This document shows, one piece after another, positions 1-13,953 of a stretch of 64,000 nt of DNA. Origin of the DNA: Sesamum alatum (Eukaryota > Streptophyta > Magnoliopsida > Lamiales > Pedaliaceae). The notes beneath the pieces were generated by a model. The model was not told the origin of the DNA, did not search any database, and saw nothing but the letters and a program-made list of their open reading frames with translations. The position numbers were made by a program, and so were the translations under genes. Numbering within the stretch: the stretch's first letter is position 1; every line of letters starts with the position of its first letter. The stretch covers positions 25,215,395-25,279,394 of the forward strand of contig JACGWO010000004.1 in NCBI GenBank assembly GCA_034509735.1. Reading direction: 5' to 3'.

Positions 1-218
1 TGATGTTCGAGGTGATGTAATAATAATCTTCCAAGGTTATGTCCAAAGATATGTGATATGATTATTCGAACTTTATACCCGGGATGAGAATATTGTAAGG
101 CATGATCAGACTATATCTCAAGTAGTAGATTATTCTATGAACTTTACCTGCACTTATTTCAAATACACTTCCCTGTGCCATGTGTTGGGAGCTGGAACGG
201 GTAATTGAGATATATTAG
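1..218 (-). other. Downstream flank / 3' UTR of the kinesin gene
   Basis: The sequence after the KIN-4A stop codon on the minus strand is AT-rich with no further ORF of note. It should contain the 3' UTR and polyadenylation signals, but no single poly(A) signal can be picked with confidence. The window ends before the next gene. Confidence 0.5.
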
Positions 219-670
219 CTAGTGACCGTTTCTATACATAACATCAGGAAGAGCCTGCGGACGAGGCCTAGCTCTCATGATCGTCTCATCACTGTGTCTA
301 ATCCATTCCGAGAGTCTCCAAGGTTTTTGCCACTTCCACTTGAACTGTAATAGCCACTGGTGATGACTCCTCTTCCATCTCCACAGTTTCCCACCGTGCC
401 CAACAAGTGCTAATTTCTTCATCGACAACTGACCCATAGGCACCATCTGCACTTACAAGAAACCTCGTTAAGCCAAATAGAACATTCTGTAGCAACATGA
501 AGTGTAAGTAGTAGTAAATGAACCTTTCGTGTTTGATCCGTGAATACCGCCGATTCTCTGACTGAACTGTTAGCAATTCCTACCGTATATTTGAGTTGTT
601 TCTGTGCTGGTACTGGAATTGGAGATAAAGGGCCACTAGTATCATCGGCAATGTGTTTGTGCGAGTATCC
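219..670 (-). other. KIN-4A exons 24-25: C-terminal tail
   Basis: Exons 524-670 and 219-446, the last ending at the TAG. The tail carries SVRESAVF and then a basic, Trp-rich block ([20 protein letters not shown]) that is strongly conserved in FRA1-type kinesins. Its function is not established from this sequence; in such tails a cargo or membrane role is usually proposed. The last residues (DVMYRNGH) look species-specific. Confidence 0.92.
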
Positions 671-3600
671 CTGTAGGGCAAGAAAAGTCAAGACGGGAGT
701 AGAAAAAGAAACACGATCAGCGAAAACATAAACAAAAAGCAATCATACTGAAGGCGGTGTAGCCAATCCATTAGCAACATCTTGCTCTCTCAGTTTTAGC
801 TCCTTTTCGATTTCCTTCCTTCTGACTTCACTTTGTCGCAATAAGCCTACAAGTTCCTTCATCTGTTCTTTCATCTCTTTGATCTCAGTTTCCTTTTCCC
901 ACAATTGGCATCTGTCGATGAAATGAAATTCCCATAAATGTCGGTCTTGGTGATCAATTACTAGTCCTTCTCAAGGCTAAGATTTTATTCTTATGTTTCT
1001 CATGGTATTAATGTTCACTAGATTAAACGACTAGATAGGAATTTTCAGATATTGAAATTGCTTTTAACTAGTGCTTTGTTTCCTTAAAGCTGCAGGGGCA
1101 CGAACACCATAGAGAACAAAGAACAAATGACAAAGTTTCAACTGGACTAGGAGATCGATTTTGTCTATCTACCTTGCATTGCCAAGATAATTGAACATAT
1201 ACTGGAGCAGGCTTTTTGCATCCCCCATAGTGCAAAGCTGGTTCCAGCATCCACGACTACTGACACTACGCTCTCGTTCTTCTGCTTCTGAAAGCTGTGA
1301 AGCCATTGCAACAAGTGAATTTGATGAAATACTAAGCATGCTTTCAAGAGAAGCAATCCTCGCCATTCTTGCATTTGGTGACATTGAAGATGCCCTGAAA
1401 AGTAAAGAAACAAATTAAGAACAGTTTCCTAATTTTTATGGCAACTCAAGATTTGCATGATGTTAATCCTTTAATATGGAAGAACTATAAAATAGTTGAT
1501 TTTCACTCAATCATATAACCGGCTGTAAAAAAGAAGATTACCTCGATAAGCCATTCTTCCCTCTAGGAGGGCTAACACCCTTGGAAGCAAATTCATCAAC
1601 CTGTCTCAAAATAGCCAACTCTTCTGCCAATGCAGCTCGACTGGAGATGAGCCAACAACAACTTTACAAAATAGTACCAGGATTTGCATTTGTATGTGGG
1701 GATACATGTAATGAAATCATATAAAGATCTGACATAAAATTAAATAAAAAGAAAAATGAACGGTACATACACTTCGCTTTGCTTCTCATACTCGTAACGA
1801 ACTTCATGAACGTTCACCATAACTTCAAGCTCATGATCTAGCCAACGCTGCAAGGACTTTTCATTGCTCTGGGAAATAAAGATCAGGTTGACATAGCTTG
1901 ATCAAATAAGGTGAAAGATTGACATCTTATGCTGGAGGTTGAGTAAGGGACTACCTGTGTGTTTACTCCATTCCCATTGCTACTAACTGAAAAGAAACGT
2001 AATATCAGTATCAAATATATAAATGAGGAATGTGTTCATAAAACCACTTCGGATGACCATCAATATGAAAACTTGAGTCTCAAGTCAAACTTTATCAACA
2101 TTGTCCAATTCTAGAAAGTTAACTTCGAAGACCTCATCAAGTAGCTTAGTGGAGAAAAGGGAAAGCATATGTAGAAAAGAGGACAATAAGATGGTATTTT
2201 GTACGCCAAAAACCACCTACCAGAGTTTTCTCGGGCTGAAGTTTTACGTGCTTCTAGCAATTCTTTTAACCTCTTGGTAGCCATTGCAGCTTCCTCAGTC
2301 TTTCTCTGAAGAACCTGAATTAGAATCATTCAGCGGGCATTCCATGAATACATTAGAATCCATGTGTAATTACTGATTATGTTTGGCAAGTGTAAATAAG
2401 GTGAAAATTAGCTTTCGACGATACAGAATAATTCACACAAGATTAAAACGTAGAAGTATGTTTGTAGGTTTGTCCGATTCATAGATTCACTAATTGTATA
2501 AACAGAGAGCTCAAAAAGTAATTTACACACAATATTCTAACTTCTTCAAATACTAGAACAGGCAAAAATATTTAATGATTTTCGAAGAGAATCTCTCTGT
2601 TAAATACAACATTCTACATAGCAAGTACTTGAACTGTGTACCCATACTTGCAACCGGAAAAGTGAATCACATTTTCCATGTATTATTCATCATTTTTTGC
2701 TAAAAAGTTGAAACTAGAAGTAGGTATGTACAAATGCACAAATAAATGTGAAGATTCTCACCATTTTTTGACGCTGATTCAATGCTTGCAATTTATGTCT
2801 TTCATACTCGTTTCTTCTCCCCTCCTTCCTTAACTGAATATAAAGAGTCAGGTAAAAACTCCAAAAAGCAAGAGATTCGAAAGGTAACATCCTTCCAGGA
2901 GGTCATTAGGAATTATATAAATGAAATGTTCTTGCATCCCATAATTGAAGATAATACTTGTCAATGCTTGGTTCAGACACACAAATTACAGATCACTTAT
3001 ATACAAATTTTTATACGAACATTAGCAGCAAAATTACCTGTAGTAGTTCCTTCTCTCTAGATGCCTTCCATTGTCGAAATTGTTCAGCTTCTTGTTTAAT
3101 CTTGTGCTGCAGTTGAACCTACACCACCAAAAACTATTGGAATACAAGAAAATAAGGTAGAAAAATATGTAAACAAGGAAAAGCAAAATGTGACCTTTTG
3201 TGCCTTGATGCACTGTATTTCGTCTTGTAACTTTTTGGCTGCTTCATCACTCTTTTGTTTCTGTTTTAAGAGTTGAACCTGATTCTCTTGTTTCTTCTTA
3301 AGATCTTGTATCTGAAGTATAGAAATTACAAGGTTTCTTTAAGGATATATTGTGGCAAATCAACGGCAAATAAATGTAATCAGAAATAAGTTACTCCGGA
3401 AAAAGTAACATAGTAAACCTGAGCTTCAAGAAGTTTTAATTTCTGGGAGTGAGCGTCCTGCAATTTTTGTGCATGTCCATCAGAATTAGCAGAAAGGTTT
3501 TCAACTTCTGCCAACAATTTATCCCTTTCTCGCTGCATCCATTAAATAGGTGAAGATGAGAGATTAACTATAAAAGGTTGTCAACATTGTTGTCATTGAA

Positions 3601-6600
3601 TTGTTCTTGTTCTTAGTATGAGACCTGCACAGTCTTCTTTTCCTCCTCAAGTTCCATGATTTTCTTTCCAAAGTGTTGCTTAAGAGCCGTTGTGTCATAT
3701 CCTCCATGAAGTTTCATCTCTGACTGCAGGATGTAGTTTTAATAAGACAAAGGAAATTGTTGAAATTTGCTTCGTATAAGGAGTGCAATAAGCAGCTAAT
3801 GTCATGCAAAATACACTAAATATAGTCAACCATTCACTTCAAACAAAAGATACCAAGATTTTCTTCACAGGAGAAATGGAAGAGAAAGACACTAATGAAA
3901 GAGTGCAAGTTTGATTGGATTCATTTCAGGTATATCCAATTTAGAGTAGCCAGTTTATCTTGTAATCAAGCAGAAAGCTAATTTATGGAGACATTCTTTG
4001 CAATTTAACCACTCAAAACCCAAATGCTTTAGGGCCCTCAACCATTTAGATGAAGATCTAATTAAAGTTCAGAACATCCAAAATATGATTATGTACAGAA
4101 TTAGAGAGAATTTTTCGTTACCTGATTAGGTACGGACTTATAATGACATACACCATATTTTTTTCATGTGAAAAAAGGAAAGAACATGAAAATATCCCAA
4201 CGTGTAACAAATTGCATTTGGGAACTACATTACCTCTTTCTTCTCCAACTGTCGATTTAATTCATTCAATTCTTTGTCCATACTATTCTGCAAATAGGTA
4301 TGCTCGAACTCCTTCGCAGTGTCTTCATCAACATCTCCAGAATCACCTGCAAAAATTGACATTTGAATACTGCAAATATGCAATGCTAAATGAAAATTTG
4401 TATATTTTGTGGACAATGAAGTTTAAAGTACACTAAGTTCATTTTCTTGATTAGAAATATTTCAAGCTAACTATAACCATTATTCAAATGACGGAACATC
4501 AAGTGTTCTAACATAGAGAAACATACTGCTTTCACTCATTTGATAATCACATGACTCCATACGTTGCAGTCCCCTTTTGAGCCCTTCACTTTTCATTGCA
4601 CCACTTCCGCTTACCTGCAAAACGTAATTCCTTTTTACCTTGGGATATGAGACTACAGATATGCATGTTCGTCAACGTTTACATATGTTGTGCTCATGCC
4701 TGATTTTATGTTTCCTATTCAAGAGAGTTACATACTTTAGTAGTGACTTCATATGGCTCAATGGCACCGCCTCTCTTGCGGAACTCATTAAGTTCCCGAC
4801 ACAGCTCCTCATTAGTAGCCTCAAGCCAAGCAATCCTATCTCTAAGAACCTGCAAGATTTAACTCAAGTTAGAGCTGTCCCTATGCAATTTTTTTGACAA
4901 TGTACATTAATATCTTTAAGTAAAGGTGTTAATGGATCATTCAATAGAAAAAGCTTCAAAAAGTTTGGCTTTTTAGTGAAAGGCCACATTTTCAGAATAG
5001 ATATATTTTAAGAGAGACCGCGAAGATCATTATCCATTTGTGGAAAAGGAGCAATATCAATATAGTATTTCTATAAATGTCAAACCATGTCTTTTAGTCC
5101 AAGCTCCACCGTCAATTTTCCCACACAGATTGTGACAAATTGGCCTTTCGTTTTGAATCAAATTAAAAAGGTAGGCCAAAAACACATTTCTTCCAAATGA
5201 ACTAAAATACTGGCTGGATAACAAGGTCAATTTTTTGTCATTTGAAGACAAAAGCCCATGCAAAGTAGTGGGAACAGTTAAAAGAATCTTGTCTAACTCT
5301 ACAAGTTCAGAGCATTTCCAGGAAACTTTTAGAACGTAAGCATGTGGCAAGCTGGTTCCTTGATAAGATCAAGACTGTTTCCCTCAAGGGGTTCACAATT
5401 ATAAAGATCAAGCTCACCTGTATTTCATCAAATGAAACTCCTCCACCACGGGCACAAAGTTCGGCTTGCAGATATTCCAATTGTTGACGCATCTTCAGCA
5501 TTTCATTGGACATGGGGTCTCTGTTAATCTGGTCATCGAGCAACCAAAATGATTTCAATATGACAAACCTTTAACAGAGAAGTAATACCAACATTTATAT
5601 CTGAAACTGGGGAGATACTGATAGACTACTTCAACAACTTACAACAGGTTTGTTCTGGATATTCCGAGCACGATTGGCATATTTCAGAGTATTAAGAGTT
5701 TCTTCAGCATTTATATCGGCAGGACTAATGCATGCTGGAAGAACAAGTGAGAAAGCATAAGCCGATGTACATTTTAGTCTTCACGCCATTTCAATGTTGT
5801 AGGCAGTGAAGAACAAGTGAGAAAGCATACTTTTGAAGGCAGAGAAGAACATAAGTAACAATAAATTGCTAACAGGATATGGATAATCATAATGGAAATC
5901 ATTCCACGAAGAAAAGTACAGAAAAATAATTTTTACCTATCATTACTGTTCTGCTGTTTCCACCAAGAGAATCCTGCCAACATCCAAAGGCTTAAAACTT
6001 GAAATACAACAAGACAGAATGGCACAGTAACAAGGAGTATGAAGTACTAGATATAGAACACAAGGAAATATTTGAGTCAAAAAAGAAATGCTCAAATCCT
6101 CAAAAATAGAGTTATAAACAACTTAAAGTAATTCCGAACAATGTGCCAGTCTACGAATTGAACCAACCAGAGTTCCATATTGACATTAGCAGATAAAGTT
6201 CATGCTTAATTTTCTTTCTCTTGGTAAAAGCTAATACCAAAAATACTTAAAATATTCAGTTCATTCTGACATGGCAGAAAAGAGCAAGATTATTGACACA
6301 TGCTAGTACTTCCTATACCACCCAATCTGGGGCATGAGAAGTGTACGATTCTCTATTTAAACTCAGAAGGGCATCACAAATGATCGCAATTTGATTATTT
6401 GTAATTCATGAAAGGTCTATCACAAAATAAACATCAAAGCAAACACTAGGTAATAATAATTTGATGCAAAAAAATATTATATGACAAAGCCAATGCCCTT
6501 TTCCTAGTAGTGAAGGTAGGTCAAACCTGAAGTAACCGAGTGAGTTTACTATCCCGATATGGCACGTGAACACCTTCTTTTCGCTTTTTTTCATCTCCAA

Positions 6601-9600
6601 GAGCACTTATAACATTGCCAAGTGCGAGAAGTCCCTTGTTAATGTGAACTCCTGCATAAATGCATGTGTTTCAAAATTTTGGTATGGGAAACAGCATCTG
6701 TGAATCAACAGCCAATGTACATTTGCTTGCTTACCTTCCTTAAAACGTAGACCATCAGAGCCGGTTCTCTTTGCGCGCTCAGATCCAGCAAGATCCACCA
6801 AATGCAACTTGGCACATAGATACTCCTCAGTCATACAGTCATTTAGATTACCATCATTAGAAGTACCTGGATGAAGCCTACGCATCTGCTCCATCGTGAT
6901 GGTGAAGATGGCATGAGAACGACTGTGAGAGAAAAGGAGAGGAAGATTATTATCAGCAATAACTTAGACACATTTAGGAGGAAGATTTCAGCGTGAGACT
7001 TCCAAATATATTCTGCAAATTATGTTTCTCAGAAAGCTTGAACTTGTAACTTAATCATGTAAAAGCAAATACAATTAACAAAAGATGCAATGAAATTACC
7101 TAACTTTCCATAATAATTGAATTGCCGATTTTATCTATTATTAGAGATTTTATTGAAACAGTTCATGAAGTTCCAGCTTAAGTAAAAGCATCACTGCACA
7201 TTTGCTAAGAGGTTATGGAATGTTGAACGATGATTGATGCAGCAAGTTGCGGCTTAAATATGAAAAAGTACAGAGAAATAATAACAAAGGAAACACAAGA
7301 TCAGTTGAAGCTGTTTTTTGTTATATTTATGCCTTAGCTTTTAAACTTGTTTTCTTGTCAATTTTAGTATAAATTCGCCCCTCCCTACTTGCTACATATC
7401 TTTACTCTTTAGTACCCTATAGGTTGAGCTACCTTGCTACCTACACCTAAGAGTGAGAGAGAGGGGGGGGAGGGTTAAACAATCAATCATTTAGGAACTA
7501 GAGGGTAGCATAATGAAGGGTTTCCAAAGGGAGACTCAAAGGTTTCCTATTTGTTGAGAACCATTGATTCTTAACACTATTCAAGGACTATTGTGCATCA
7601 GGGTGATGCGTATTTTCGCACCATTTTCACAAGGAATCATATTGTTATATGCTACTTTTCTCTGGAAAGGCATCATGAAACAGTTATTTCCATTGCATTA
7701 TCTACCTTGACTGACTGTTCATGTTTGTACTCCCTGTTGCCCTGCTTAGTGATCCGTGCTCCAGGCAATCAGCCATTTCTTTGAGTGTTTTAACACTGCG
7801 CTCCGTAGATCCTGCAAGTGTAATTACACCGTTTGATGTTTCACGAATTTGTATTGGAGGTTTCCCGGGGATGGTCAATTTTCCAGCATGTCCATTTGCT
7901 ATCTCTGATTTGTTAGCAGAATCAGGATCTAGCAGGTCTCTCACTTCTTCTTTATGAATCTTGAAATGAAAATATGAAGTTCAATGTCAGCAATAAAATT
8001 TGATGCTGAACACATTAGAGAGTGGTAATTAAGAAACAACATTCATAGAAAGCAGCAGCATAGTAATAACTAAAGACAGCAGAACGACTAGTTGCAAAAT
8101 GATGCAAAATTCACTCCTCTGAAGCATTTGCTGGAAAGTCAAAATGCTTGGATTTCTGAAGCAACATCATTAAAGGGTATAAGAAGCCATTTATTCAGCC
8201 AAAAAGTACCGATACCATTGTTTTAAATTGTTTTAAATCATCATTTCAGAACATGGCTGAGGCCAGACTCCCATCCAGGGAAAAGGAGCAATTATCTATC
8301 AAGAACTACAATGTTAACCAAATAACCCTTTGTTGATGATAACCGGAACGACGATCGAGTTTGAAGTCCAAGTACAAGGATGAAGAATTTGATGTTATTT
8401 ATGTGAAAACTTCGATAATGAATCTCAAGTGTCTCTAGTCATGCCATTTCAAGCCAAGTGCTTTCAGTCAACCTTCCTGTCAGCAGAGAACCTTATGGTG
8501 ACAATTGATGACAAACAGACAAAATGGACAGTCTCCCTGACATAATCAGGTGACAATTTTGTTTCTCCCAGAAAATGTTGAATTTGTTTCGCGGGTAATA
8601 ATGAGTAACCTTCACATATATGCATTATGACGTAGTTATAGCCTTCACACATACACAAGGATGACAAGCATTATGGATATTGCACTCAAGACATATTGAA
8701 GTTTCTTAGAGTTTAAATATGCCTTTACACTAAATGATTTCATACCTAGTACATATATGCATACTGACATCAAGGATATTCACTATATGTAATAGATGAC
8801 AGTCCACAAATTATGAAAGAACATCAAAGGATGACAGAATGAACCTCGATGAAGGAAACATGTAGTTGGAATTCGATTTCATGCTTCAGGGTTTCAATCT
8901 TGCTGAATAAAGCATTCATAACTTTGGGAATTAGTCCTGTTTGGCATCCATCTTTGAGACTAGTACCCATGGTGTATGTTTTCCCCGACCCCGTCTGCAC
9001 CACATTTGAACTCGTATCTTTGAGAAACAGACTATTTTGATACCAGGATTGTAATGCTAACTTCAACTTATGCAAAAACAAATTAAGATTTAAGCTTTAC
9101 CTGCCCATAGGCAAGAACAGTAGCATTATACCCTTGAAACAAGCCATCAACCAGAGGTGCAACACACTCTTCATACATGGCAGTCGAGGGAGAGCCGGTA
9201 CTACCATAGACATGATCAAATGTAAATGAATGGGTGCCAATTTGCACCTGGAGCAGAAATATAACCAGTATCAATAAGACAAGAAGGAAGAGTATCGATG
9301 ATTGCAAATCAACCAGAATACCAAGTTCTTTCTCAGACGAGAAATACAATGCAGCTTAATGCATGTATAAGTCACCAATGAGAACAAGTTAGCAAGGGAA
9401 CCGTAAAGATGGCAAAGAAAACAAATGAAAAGACAAATCCAAAATATTTATCATTTAGAAGAATGGCAAATTTGGATAAAAATTGCATAAGAAACAATAA
9501 GAACCCCACTTAGTAATTGCACAAACTACATGAAATGAATGACTATGAAATCATCTTGATTATGGGAGCATGTTCCAGCAGAAAAGAGCAAATAAAACCA

Positions 9601-9984
9601 CACCTCTGACAGAAACAGATTCTGCTTTTTATCCAGGCATTTGAGATAATTGCATTGATCTCACATACTAAAAGAAGTGCTACACAATGGTTTATATCTT
9701 CTTTTTAGACAGGACTTTTGCAAAACAGACATTCAAAGCAAGAATTACCAGTAAGATTATTCTGTCAGCAGAACATACCCAAACACAAGTCCAACCACAG
9801 CCCCAATTCCCCACCGAAAAGGAAAGGAAAGGAAAATATCAGCAAGCCAAGAAAGAAAATACAAAAAGAGAAAAAATTTGCTTGTCATATTTTTACTAGA
9901 GGATGCATCAGTAATGCAAAAGGATGCAATTTCCCCAAACACTATCCATGTGTCCTGAATTCCTCTACCCTTCATTTCAAGAAG

Positions 9985-10036
<52 letters not shown>

Positions 10037-10687
10037 TTTTCTATACTGAGAGAGAAAATCAAACAGTAACCGAATTTCAGAACCAAATCCCTCTCAAGAT
10101 ACTAAAATTTTACAAATCTTAATTCTGCAAGGAAATTAGCCAACTCTGCTTGTTTCCCCAGAATTGTTATTTGCAAGCCCAAAATTTCTTCTGGAATGTC
10201 AAAAAAGATGACCAAATCCCAAGGCAAAAGAAAATGTTAGAACTATGACTACTTGGACACAACCCATCTCCGGATTTCCATGGAATCACCAAAAACTTCA
10301 GATCATAATAACCCTGCACCTCAAACTTGAACATGCATGGCCTACCAAATTTCCCAATGGCAATAAAAGCTAAAATCTTGAGATTATATCAACACACAAA
10401 GATCAGATCTTCTCAAGACCCATCAATTCCAACAGCAAAAAATCAATCCAAAACCAACCACAGCAACCAAAAAAGGCACACTTTTTTTTTTTTCTTGAAA
10501 TTGCAACAAATTCAGTACTCCACCGCAAAAACCCACATCACATTGTAAGTGTTTTGAGTACCTGAGGCTTCCCAGACACTATAGTGACACAATCGTTACA
10601 GCCCTGAATCTTCTCATCTCCCAACAGTGGCCTCACATGAACTGCCACTTTGACGCAACAATCCTCCCCAGAGGAGTTAGCTTCCAT
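219..10687 (-). CDS. KIN4A (FRA1-like): Kinesin-4 motor protein, KIN-4A / FRAGILE FIBER 1 type, 25 exons
   Basis: A plus-end-directed microtubule motor. In the plant family it acts at the cell cortex and supports ordered cellulose and matrix deposition. The start ATG is at 10687 and the stop TAG at 221-219. Twenty-five exons joined at GT-AG sites total 3,111 nt without a break (1,036 aa), close to the roughly 1,030 aa of known FRA1 proteins. The order is N-terminal motor, long coiled coil, and a basic Trp-rich tail. The P-loop GQTGSGKT is at residues 90-97, switch I NMNSQSSRSH at 220-229 and switch II DLAGSE at 269-274, all intact. The N-terminal [13 protein letters not shown] and the C-terminal [20 protein letters not shown] match FRA1 rather than other kinesins. 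Exon phases agree at every junction, so it is probably functional. It is the only intact host gene seen. The choice between KIN-4A and a close paralogue such as KIN-4C rests on recall of family sequences. Confidence 0.95.
749..5528 (-). other. KIN-4A exons 9-23: coiled-coil stalk
   Basis: Exon coordinates: 5418-5528, 4736-4849, 4527-4614, 4234-4346, 3625-3723, 3419-3532, 3195-3311, 3038-3118, 2762-2833, 2221-2314, 1955-1986, 1771-1868, 1542-1640, 1173-1394 and 749-911. The encoded protein is rich in Glu, Lys, Gln and Leu with heptad-like spacing, as expected for the stalk that dimerises kinesin-4. Exon 19 is only 32 nt ([11 protein letters not shown]). Every junction keeps the frame. The exact junction at 1955-1986 is the least certain because the exon is so short. 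Confidence 0.9.
5643..10687 (-). other. KIN-4A exons 1-8: motor domain and neck
   Basis: Exon coordinates, in transcript order: 10562-10687, 9101-9247, 8845-8994, 7706-7959, 6735-6922, 6527-6651, 5937-5973 and 5643-5734. They encode residues 1-373. Exon 7 is a micro-exon of 37 nt that carries [12 protein letters not shown], part of the microtubule-binding side of the motor; prediction software could easily miss it. The [13 protein letters not shown] motif is in exon 6. Intron 1 is the longest (1,314 nt) and contains a long GA/CT microsatellite. Splice sites were chosen so that the protein matches the kinesin-4 consensus and the phase is kept. Confidence 0.93.
9987..10033. repeat. (GA)n microsatellite in intron 1 of the kinesin gene
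   Basis: An uninterrupted GA dinucleotide run of about 47 nt inside the first intron of KIN-4A; on the transcript it is a CU repeat. It is likely to be length-variable between individuals. Confidence 0.95.
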
Positions 10688-11100
10688 TCTGAAAAACACG
10701 CCTTCTGGGCCTAGAATAAAAACCAGAGCTAAAACAACCCCACAAAACAAAGAAAAATGCCAAAATGCGCTTAATGTGGTTTCACAAACAGTTAGCAGAA
10801 AAATTTCACAGGAGGGAGGGAAGGGTGAAAGACAGAAAGAGAGTTCTTGGACCAGAAAATGATGCAGCAACGAGAGAGAGAGAGAAGTTAAGAAGACAGC
10901 CAACTACTATATTGTTACTATATGCAAGAGAGAGAGAGAGTAGTAATAAAGGGTAGTTGAGGGAATAGAAGAAGAAGCCTCTTCTCTGCTTTCTGTGTGT
11001 ATATGTATTTTAGTGTGTGTTGTGTGTGTAACTGGCAGGGAGGGACATCCACTTTCACTTCACTAAGGGGTGTGTGTGTGTATACTATTTTTTTTTTAGT
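10688..11100 (-). promoter_or_regulatory. KIN-4A 5' UTR and proximal promoter with CT repeats
   Basis: Upstream of the ATG at 10687 lie two GA tracts (about 10871-10884 and 10927-10940), which read as CT repeats on the sense strand. Plant core promoters and 5' UTRs often carry such pyrimidine patches. AT-rich TATAG-like stretches at about 10905-10925 could act as a weak TATA element. A GT/AC-rich stretch follows near 11000-11085. The transcription start cannot be placed from sequence alone. Confidence 0.45.
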
Positions 11101-13953
11101 TTGCTTTTTTATTTTAAGTCTTCACTGGAATTCAGGCACGCCAGCCCAAATGGGATTTCAAGACTTCACTTTTACTCCATGAAATTAAATTTCATCAACA
11201 TTCTAATTTATAGTCATAAATATATAAATAAATAAAAATTATTGTGGTGCCTCAATTTTATTATTAATGTCATTTAATATTTGAGTATTAAAAATAATTT
11301 AAATCGGTGTCTAAATTTCAATATTAATATCAGTTTAGTACTCAATTGATGTTTTCCATTTATTTGTGACTAGACCACGTATTCCAGGTCGGACATTTTG
11401 GTTCCCGATCTTACTCGATCGATCCTTCTTCTTCTTTCCTAACAAAAGTTCATTTTCCAATCTTCTTTATTTTTCTTTTTTTTTTCTCCTAATTTGTATT
11501 TCTATAAACTATAAAATGTAACAAGAAAGAAGGTAAAATAAATTTACCAAACCCAATTTAATATTTTATAATTTAGTTGTAATGATTAACTTAGTTTCTA
11601 TTGTTTAGTTTTATTTGATTTATTTTAATATTTTATTGGTTAATTTAGTTGGTTGAAGTTAATATTTTTAATTTTTATTTATTCTTAATATACTAAATGA
11701 TTAAAATAATATATTGAAATGTTTATAATTTATGAATTTAAACGAATATTTTAATAAATTAAAAGGAAAAAAATTGTTGAAGTTGAAAATAGAGCCCTTT
11801 TGAACTGCCTCTGTTTGCAGAGGCACAAAGATGTGCTTCTGAATGATTTGCAGAGGCACATTAGGCTCATCTTTGTGCCTCTGATTGGCTTTTAGAAAGT
11901 TTTTTATTTTTCATTTTTTATTTTCAAAAAAGGTATCCGCAAATTTTGGATTGAGATCGGGTAATTATTTTAGTTATATGAATTTTTGAGTATTCAATCC
12001 GAACTACCCGAATTTGCAATATCCTATTCGATGCTCACTCATAGACCAGACTACATTTTGGTACGTGAATTGCATTGAGAAAATTTTCTTAGATTAAAAA
12101 AAAAAGGACAAATAACCATTGTTTTATTAATTGTTTTTTTATCTATATACATTAAAATAAATTAATTTTAATCAATTATTTAATTATTTTTATTTAATTA
12201 AATAAGTATACCAAAATTTAATTACACACATATCGAGTATGTTTTGCGAAAAAGTTATATATATATATATATATTTCTTTTTAAGTGCATCAATAGTTCT
12301 AAATCAATCAATATACTATTATTATAACATATATTAATATTTCTAAATCAACCGTAAAATTCAAAGTAAATACCTACATAATCGTAGGATTCGAATTCAC
12401 AGCATTTTGGTTGTAAAACTTCGACCTCACCATTCAGGTAAGGATCATTGGTAAAAGTTATGGTTGAATACACTTTGCCTTGATTAACTATTCTTGATGT
12501 AACGTCTACCCGCCTAAACTAACAAATGTAACACTCACCCTCTACAACTAAATATTTAGATAATATTTCTCTTATATCATATTATATATATATATATATA
12601 ATATTTGGTTCAAAGGATTTCTTTTTCTAATAATTTTGCATTTTAAGTTTAATAAGTTTTTTAAAATTGGAAAAAAATGTAATAAAGTAAAATATAATTA
12701 GTAAGTTAAATAGTTCAAAATTTCTGACATTCTACGAACTCAAAGTTAAGTAATGAATAAGTACAATAAATACAAAAAAAAATCATATAAAAGATTTTAT
12801 TAATTTGGTAACAAAATTAAGTTATTAACTATTTAATTTTTTAGATAAAAATGAGAAATTACATATCTATTTTTTAAATATATTTCTTTATCTTATTACG
12901 TACTACACTTTTAATTTAAAATTTTCAATTATTAAAAATTCTTTTTAGTTAAAAAATAATTTGGTGATGATTTAACGTGCAAAATAGTACTAAAACATAT
13001 TGATAATAATATAATTATTCAAAGTATGAGGGATAATTTTGTCCAACTAAGAGAATAAGTATTACATTTGTTAGTTTGCGAAGTAAATGTTACATAAAAA
13101 AAAAAGGGGTGAATTACAATGACTTCCTCTGAGGTTTGGCAAAATTACGGATACCTTCTAACTGTTTCAATAATTATAAATACCTCTTGAGGTTTGTAAC
13201 CTCCTTACAAATAGCCCATTTTCATCCATTTTATGAGTGAACTGACCAAAATGCCCTCATACAAATTATATAATTTTTTAAAAGTTTCTAAATTATTTCG
13301 GACAAAAATGCAGAGTGAGAAGTTTCTTACATTTGTTACACAGATGAGCAATAATGTAATTTGTCTCGCCTGATTTTTCTATAACTTAAACAAAATAATT
13401 AAATATAAATAGACCATTTCAGGCCAGAAAATAAAATCAAACATAACATTACCCAAAACACCTTTACTTGGTGTTTTGGGTAATTTTGGTACATTCTCCC
13501 ATCTATACATACATCCATATATAAATAAATAAATATTACTATATACATATATATATTTATAAAACTATATAAAAGAGACATGATTTGACAATGAACAATA
13601 TTTTTTGTTTCCCAAAATACAATACAATACATACAAAAAAACATAAATATTACTATATACATATGTAAAAATATACAAAAGAGACATGATTTGACAATAA
13701 ATAATTTTTTTTTCTTCCAGTATACAACACAATACATACAATATATTTTTTAGACTATTTAAAATTAACTTAAAAACAAACCCAAACATACACCCTATTT
13801 CTAGCACACACTTATTTATCTTTATTTTTTCTCTCTATTTGCACAAAACAAAACAAAATATTTTAAAAATGAAACCAAACATATGAATAGTAATTCACCC
13901 TAAAAAATATAGTTCGGGAAGAAAAAGTGTATTTAACCTTAAAAGGGGTATAT
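11101..13953. other. AT-rich intergenic DNA, no gene seen
   Basis: No ORF with recognisable homology. It contains (AT)n runs near 12258-12274 and 12585-12602. A compound inverted repeat is at 11807-11883: CAGAGGCACAAAGATG at 11818-11833 is matched by its reverse complement at 11868-11883. A segment near 13105-13260 resembles one arm of the GGGATAATTAC foldback family found complete at 25525. Confidence 0.6.
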
